Shown here in pieces: positions 5,917-8,683 of a stretch of 8,683 bases of DNA. A program made the translations under genes and the position numbers. The notes under the pieces are model-generated. The model made no database searches. It saw nothing but the letters and a program-made list of their open reading frames with translations, and was not told where the DNA came from. This DNA is from Roseburia sp. Lineage in GTDB: Bacteria; Bacillota; Clostridia; Lachnospirales; Lachnospiraceae. How positions within the stretch are numbered: the stretch's first letter is position 1; every line of letters starts with the position of its first letter. The stretch spans positions 1-8,683 of the forward strand of contig JAGASC010000169.1 of NCBI GenBank assembly GCA_017621905.1. The letters run 5' to 3'.

Positions 5917-7278
5917 CTATCCTATACTGATCTCCTCTGTAGGATTTTTCACAATGTTCTGGCTTTCCTTCTTGCTGCCCAACGCCACTGCCAGGGAAAT
6001 AGGACCTACCCTGCCCAGATACATAGTGATAATGATTACTATTTTCCCTGCAAGGTTTAAACTGGATGTCAGGTTCCGGGACAATCCCACGGTTGCCGCA
6101 GCGCTTACTGTTTCATACAGGATGTCCAGGGATGCCACATCGGTGACTGCTGCCAGAAGAATTGTGGAAGTAAACATAATAGCAAAGGACGTCACCGTTA
6201 CCGCTACTGCTTTGCTGATAGATCTTCTGGATATACTCCTTCCAAATAGTACGGTATCCTCCCGGTTCCTGATAGAAGCAACGGCAGAACATACCAGCAC
6301 CGCCATGGTTACCGTCTTCACACCGCCGGCTGTTCCCACCGGTGAACCGCCGATGAACATTAACAGCAGAGAGACAAAAGCAGAAGCATTTGTGAGGTGC
6401 TCCTGGGGAATGGTTGCAAACCCCGCTGTTCTTGTGGTCACAGACTGAAAGAACGAAGCCAAAAGCTTATTGGGAAAAGACATTTCCCCGATCGTAAGCG
6501 GATTGTGATAATCAAATATTAGCACCAGCACCGCGCCACCAATGAGCAATACCAGTGTTGATACAATCGCGATCTTACTGTGCAGAGTCAGGTGGCGGAA
6601 AATTTTTCTATTCTGCGATGTTCTGCTTTTTACCACCCGGAGGACATCCCACCACACGATATAGCCAATGCCGCCCATTATGATGAGCGCAGATGTGACA
6701 ATGTTTATCAGCGGGTTAGCCGCATAATCGCACAGGCTGCTGTCGCCGATCACGTCCATTCCGGCATTGCAGAAAGCGGATATCGCATTAAAGACAGATA
6801 TCCAGATACCCTTCATGCCAAACTCCGGAACAAATACAAGCATATACAGGATGGCGCCGATACCCTCTATCAGGAAAGTACCAAATAGAACCCTTTTTAC
6901 AAAGGCTACCAGGCCTGACATGGTGTTCAGATTAAATGCATCCTGAATGAGAAGTCTGTCCCCAATACCAATCTTTTTGTTCAGCATGATCATCAGTCCG
7001 GTCAAGATCGTAATGATTCCCAACCCGCCTATCTGGATCAATACCAAAATGATCGCCTGTCCAAAACTGCTCCAGGTGGAATATGTGGGTACTGTCACAA
7101 GCCCTGTCACGCAGGTGGCCGTAGTCGCAGTGAACAATGCATCCACATAGGGGACTGCCTTGCCGTCAGCAGAACTGACCGGGAGGGAAAGGAGCATACT
7201 CCCCACTAAAATGGTTATGAGAAATCCCAGCAATATCACCTGGGTAGTCGATAAAGATAATCTATGTTTGCGTATCAT
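5917..7278 (-). CDS. KtrB/TrkH-type potassium-translocating membrane subunit
   Basis: This 453-residue integral membrane protein has the four-fold repeated M1-P-M2 plan of the TrkH/KtrB family. The four pore loops are visible: TTATCVTGL (Gly59), SAFCNAGMD (Gly173), TTRTAGFAT (Gly286) and GGSPVGTAGGVKT (about 310-322). Each carries a filter glycine expected to coordinate K+. The length of about 450 fits KtrB rather than the longer TrkH. With the RCK subunit downstream it should form a regulated K+ uptake system, which in known KtrAB can be Na+-dependent. The ribosome binding site is AAGGAA 8 nt before ATG. The short N-terminal tail (MIRKHRLSLSTTQ) precedes the first membrane helix. This is the first gene of the predicted ktrB-ktrA-hydrolase transcript. 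Confidence 0.94.
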   Translation of the reverse strand: MIRKHRLSLSTTQVILLGFLITILVGSMLLSLPVSSADGKAVPYVDALFTATTATCVTGLVTVPTYSTWSSFGQAIILVLIQIGGLGIITILTGLMIMLNKKIGIGDRLLIQDAFNLNTMSGLVAFVKRVLFGTFLIEGIGAILYMLVFVPEFGMKGIWISVFNAISAFCNAGMDVIGDSSLCDYAANPLINIVTSALIIMGGIGYIVWWDVLRVVKSRTSQNRKIFRHLTLHSKIAIVSTLVLLIGGAVLVLIFDYHNPLTIGEMSFPNKLLASFFQSVTTRTAGFATIPQEHLTNASAFVSLLLMFIGGSPVGTAGGVKTVTMAVLVCSAVASIRNREDTVLFGRSISRRSISKAVAVTVTSFAIMFTSTILLAAVTDVASLDILYETVSAAATVGLSRNLTSSLNLAGKIVIIITMYLGRVGPISLAVALGSKKESQNIVKNPTEEISIG

Positions 7279-7442
7279 GTTTTATTTTCCTTACTATAAT
7301 CATAATCTTATCATATCCAATAGTGCCTTCGACTCTTCCTGGTAGAACAAGTATTTAATCTATAGTATACCACAAGAGCCCACGAAATGCTATCCTATCC
7401 AAGCTGCCGCTCTCCCTGAAAGCATCCAGCGGGATTTTCTTC
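7279..7442 (-). other. Leader region of the ktrB operon
   Basis: No gene is seen here. Besides the possible -10 element there is a short stem CCGCT/AGCGG at 7407-7432 with a 16-nt loop. It may belong to the right end of the decayed insertion element or be unrelated. I looked for a c-di-AMP (ydaO-type) riboswitch, which often precedes ktr genes, and did not find its conserved pattern. Confidence 0.35.
7364..7372 (-). promoter_or_regulatory. Possible extended -10 promoter of the ktrB operon
   Basis: On the minus strand the sequence TGGTATACT gives an extended -10 with 5 of 6 hexamer matches. It lies about 86 nt upstream of the ktrB-like start. No good -35 box is seen at 17 nt. The region between it and the gene has no clear riboswitch fold. 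Confidence 0.4.
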
Positions 7443-7492
7443 AAAAAAAGTGCAGGGTACCCAAAAGTCATAAAAGACTTCGGGCACCCTGC
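7443..7492 (-). terminator. Rho-independent terminator upstream of the ktrB operon
   Basis: Read on the minus strand, GCAGGGTGCCCGAAGTC pairs with GACTTTTGGGTACCCTGC around a short loop with two mismatches. It is followed by AC and seven T residues (7449-7443). It lies 25 nt past the end of the tnpA remnant and would stop transcription from the decayed accessory genes before the K+ operon. It could also be the right-end structure of the insertion element. Confidence 0.75.
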
Positions 7493-7517
7493 TTCTCTCA
7501 ACCATGATCTTTTCTTC

Positions 7518-7644
7518 TTACATGTCAGGCTGATTTTCTATCACATACCGTTGAAACCAGTAATTTCTTTCTATATTTGCAGACGAAAATTATATGATAT
7601 TGGAGTAAATACTTGTGTCTGTTTTTAGATTTCCACGTTCCCAT
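7518..7644 (-). pseudogene. IS200/IS605-type tnpA remnant with its middle deleted
   Basis: From ATG 7644 the frame reads MGTWKSKNRHKYLLQYHI and then IFVCKYRKKLLVS, the conserved N-terminus of IS200/IS605 Y1 transposases. It then runs out of family sequence and stops at 7525. In the next frame QRYVIENQPDM (7553-7518) resembles the C-terminal tail of the same proteins, though this match is weaker. The central part with the HUH metal-binding motif and the catalytic tyrosine, about 90 residues, is absent, so it cannot transpose by itself. TGTTATACT just upstream looks like an extended -10. The direction matches the nested hairpin at 7675-7719 as the left end. Confidence 0.72.
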
Positions 7645-7674
7645 GACATAAGTATAACACGAATCACTACTTTC

Positions 7675-7719
7675 GGCTACCTTAACCCACCGTCTAAAGC
7701 CAGTGGGATTGCGGTAGCC
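7675..7719. repeat. Nested hairpin: likely left end of an IS200/IS605-type element
   Basis: The outer arms GGCTACC (7675-7681) and GGTAGCC (7713-7719) are exact complements. An inner stem CCCAC (7686-7690) with GTGGG (7703-7707) extends by one more pair across a mismatch, with loop TCTAAAGC. On the minus strand this gives CCCAC, then GGCTTTAG in the loop, then GTGGG, the style of imperfect hairpin that IS200/IS605 transposases recognise at their ends. It lies 31 nt upstream of the tnpA remnant start, as expected for a left end. Confidence 0.6.
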
Positions 7720-7786
7720 TTATTTCAAAAACGATGCCATCGTTCATATCTACCGCCAGGATTAATTGTTCTGGCGTCTTCATCAT
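7694..7786 (-). pseudogene. AbiEii-type nucleotidyltransferase toxin remnant
   Basis: A 30-codon frame begins at ATG 7786, overlapping the AbiEi stop by 4 nt, with GGAGG 4 nt upstream (7 nt from the second ATG at 7783). It reads MMKTPEQL, a typical AbiEii start, and then jumps to ILAVDMNDGIVFEI. That sequence fits the conserved strand following the nucleotidyltransferase core (around residue 90-100 in full proteins). The frame then ends in the insertion-element hairpin. The catalytic region (GG...D-x-D) and everything after residue 22 are missing, so there is no toxin activity. Gene order AbiEi then AbiEii with ATGA overlap supports the identity. The match is from memory. Confidence 0.6.
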
Positions 7787-8157
7787 AATACCTCCATATA
7801 GGTTCTGATTTTATCTTCGATTCCGAAAACCTTGCCATACTTCAAAAGTTTTCGGTTGTTGGGTTTCGATTTAAAATAATTCTTAATTGCTTGCGAATAC
7901 AGCTGCATATCCACTAAGAATAATGCCGTTCCATAGGAAAATACGGCAACCTTACTTCGTGCCTGCAATAAAGCGTATTCATCTGCAATATCGCCTGTAA
8001 GGATATACAATCCTTTACGTACCTGCTCCAATTTTCCTGCATTCGTATATTTGCGAAGCATAGGTCTGCTGATCCCCTGTTCTTCCACCTGTGCAGTCTT
8101 TATGAAACCGTTATTCGCTTCGGCAACCTCTTTTATACGCATCCAAATCTGATCCAT
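7783..8157 (-). CDS. AbiEi-family antitoxin, internally deleted
   Basis: This 124-residue protein is shorter than the usual 190-200. The N-terminal winged-helix domain is complete: MDQIWMRIKEVAEANNGFI, then the helix GISRPMLRKYTNAGKLEQV and RKGLYIL. It runs to FSYGTALFL (residue 81). It then jumps in frame to VDMQLYSQAIKNYFK, which in full AbiEi proteins lies far downstream, and ends with the conserved tail KYGKVFGIEDKIRTYMEVL. About 70 residues of the middle, including the antitoxin core (DVTVPQG-like region), are lost. The DNA-binding domain may still work as a repressor. ATG 8157 is chosen because GAGGAG is 9 nt upstream; the in-frame ATG at 8166 touches that site. AbiEi/AbiEii is a type IV toxin-antitoxin and phage abortive-infection system. 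Confidence 0.85.
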   Translation of the reverse strand: MDQIWMRIKEVAEANNGFIKTAQVEEQGISRPMLRKYTNAGKLEQVRKGLYILTGDIADEYALLQARSKVAVFSYGTALFLVDMQLYSQAIKNYFKSKPNNRKLLKYGKVFGIEDKIRTYMEVL

Positions 8158-8178
8158 AACACACATCTCCTCAAAAAG

Positions 8179-8231
8179 GCATTTACATTCACGCTACATA
8201 TTATGCAATATTGCAGAGCAAATGTAAACGC
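8179..8231 (-). promoter_or_regulatory. AbiEi promoter with flanking inverted repeats
   Basis: On the minus strand TTTACA (8228-8223) and CATAAT (8205-8200) are separated by 17 nt, each with 5 of 6 consensus matches. The 11-bp arms GCATTTACATT (8179-8189) and AATGTAAACGC (8221-8231) are inverted repeats with one mismatch. One overlaps the -35 and the other lies just past the start point. AbiEi antitoxins are known to repress their operon through paired inverted repeats, and this layout fits that. Confidence 0.7.
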
Positions 8232-8332
8232 ATTTCTCGAACTTTAGTGTGCCTAAATTGCGAATTTTATTCAGAAAGGAATACCACCATAGTGATATCC
8301 TATGGAATTGTATCTATTCACCAAACGATAAT

Positions 8333-8683
8333 TTATCGCTTTATACGTTTGATTAGAAGCAAATCTACTGTGATACAAAGCATAAGATAAAATCCCCAAC
8401 ATAACAGATAGGAACCAATAGAATTTCCAAGTTGCGGTATCGGTGTAAATGTCCACGAATGTCCAAACATAATTCCTTGAAGGAAATTAAAGATACAAGA
8501 AATTGGTATTAAGATGAGAATCCATACATTAACAATCCAAAACCCAAATAAAGCTTTTTCTTTGTTCTCCCCTATAAACTGTCCTATTGCAAACACCATG
8601 ATTCCGACTACCATTAAAATTAGTCCAACTGCAACAGAACTTGGAGTTTGTTCTTTGTCCCAAATCATAATAGCTACCACTAA
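8333..8683 (-). CDS. Unrecognised membrane protein, partial at right edge
   Basis: About 116 residues are open to the right edge, with the stop TAA at 8335-8333. Three strongly hydrophobic stretches are likely membrane helices: residues about 17-38 (VGLILMVVGIMVFAIGQFIG), 45-70 (FGFWIVNVWILILIPISCIF) and 90-111 (SYLLCWGFYLMLCITVDLLL). The tail is basic (KRIKR), consistent with an inside C-terminus. ATG 8668 or GTG 8680 could be a start but neither has a good ribosome binding site, so the gene may begin outside the window. No catalytic motif or family signature is recognised. It lies about 100 bp upstream of the AbiEi promoter on the same strand. Confidence 0.6.
   Translation of the reverse strand, partial: LVVAIMIWDKEQTPSSVAVGLILMVVGIMVFAIGQFIGENKEKALFGFWIVNVWILILIPISCIFNFLQGIMFGHSWTFTPIPQLGNSIGSYLLCWGFYLMLCITVDLLLIKRIKR

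Noticed and set aside
5465..6448. Long plus-strand open frame opposite the potassium genes
   Set aside because: It spans two well-supported minus-strand genes and their gap. Its translation shows no family pattern, so it is an antisense shadow.
7279..7780. c-di-AMP (ydaO-type) riboswitch ahead of ktrB
   Set aside because: The terminator upstream of ktrB suggested an expression platform. However, the sequence before it is an insertion-element and toxin remnant, and the conserved riboswitch segments are absent.
8287..8305. Hairpin CCATAG/CTATGG downstream of the membrane protein gene as a terminator
   Set aside because: The stem has only 6 bp and no T-run follows in the direction of the gene.
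1..8683. CRISPR array, tRNA or rRNA genes
   Set aside because: No regularly spaced repeats and no tRNA- or rRNA-like sequence were seen on either strand.

Overview
The window looks like a chromosomal segment of a Firmicute of the Clostridia, probably Lachnospiraceae. It has strong AGGAGG-type ribosome binding sites, a BlaI/M56 regulator pair with a large extracellular domain, a KtrAB-type potassium system, and accessory genes typical of gut clostridia. This taxonomic guess rests on gene style, not on a marker gene.

Layout. (1) 1-2524, minus strand: a two-gene regulatory operon, a BlaI/MecI-family repressor followed by a BlaR1-like M56 membrane metalloprotease. The protease overlaps the repressor by 4 nt and runs off the left edge. 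A perfect 21-bp inverted repeat (2528-2577) covers its predicted promoter and ribosome binding site. (2) About 2600-4170, plus strand: an accessory island with two modules. One is an intact Imm42-like immunity gene without a toxin. The other is a broken DUF1016/YhcG-type PDDEXK nuclease gene. Both modules begin with nearly the same 30-bp promoter sequence and each ends in a strong hairpin. (3) 4333-7278, minus strand: a housekeeping block with a KtrB/TrkH-type potassium-translocating subunit, its KtrA/TrkA-type NAD-binding regulatory subunit, and an alpha/beta hydrolase, probably co-transcribed. (4) About 7440-8230, minus strand: a decayed accessory patch. It holds an AbiEi-type antitoxin with a large in-frame internal deletion and an intact-looking promoter with inverted repeats, a roughly 30-codon remnant of the AbiEii partner toxin, and an IS200/IS605-type tnpA remnant with a nested hairpin end. 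(5) 8333-8683, minus strand: the C-terminal part of an unrecognised membrane protein that is open at the right edge.

How they work together. The BlaI/M56 pair should be a self-contained sensor and derepression switch. Its sensor region shows no penicillin-binding signature, so the signal is probably not a beta-lactam. KtrB and KtrA together form a gated K+ (possibly Na+-coupled) uptake system. The most unusual aspect is that four accessory genes (DUF1016 nuclease, AbiEi, AbiEii, tnpA) keep recognisable ends but have lost their middles. This suggests repeated deletion-type decay of defence and mobile genes next to intact core genes. I found no convincing undescribed complete system. The best leads are the palindromic operator, the duplicated promoter cassette, the orphan immunity gene and the M56 sensor domain.
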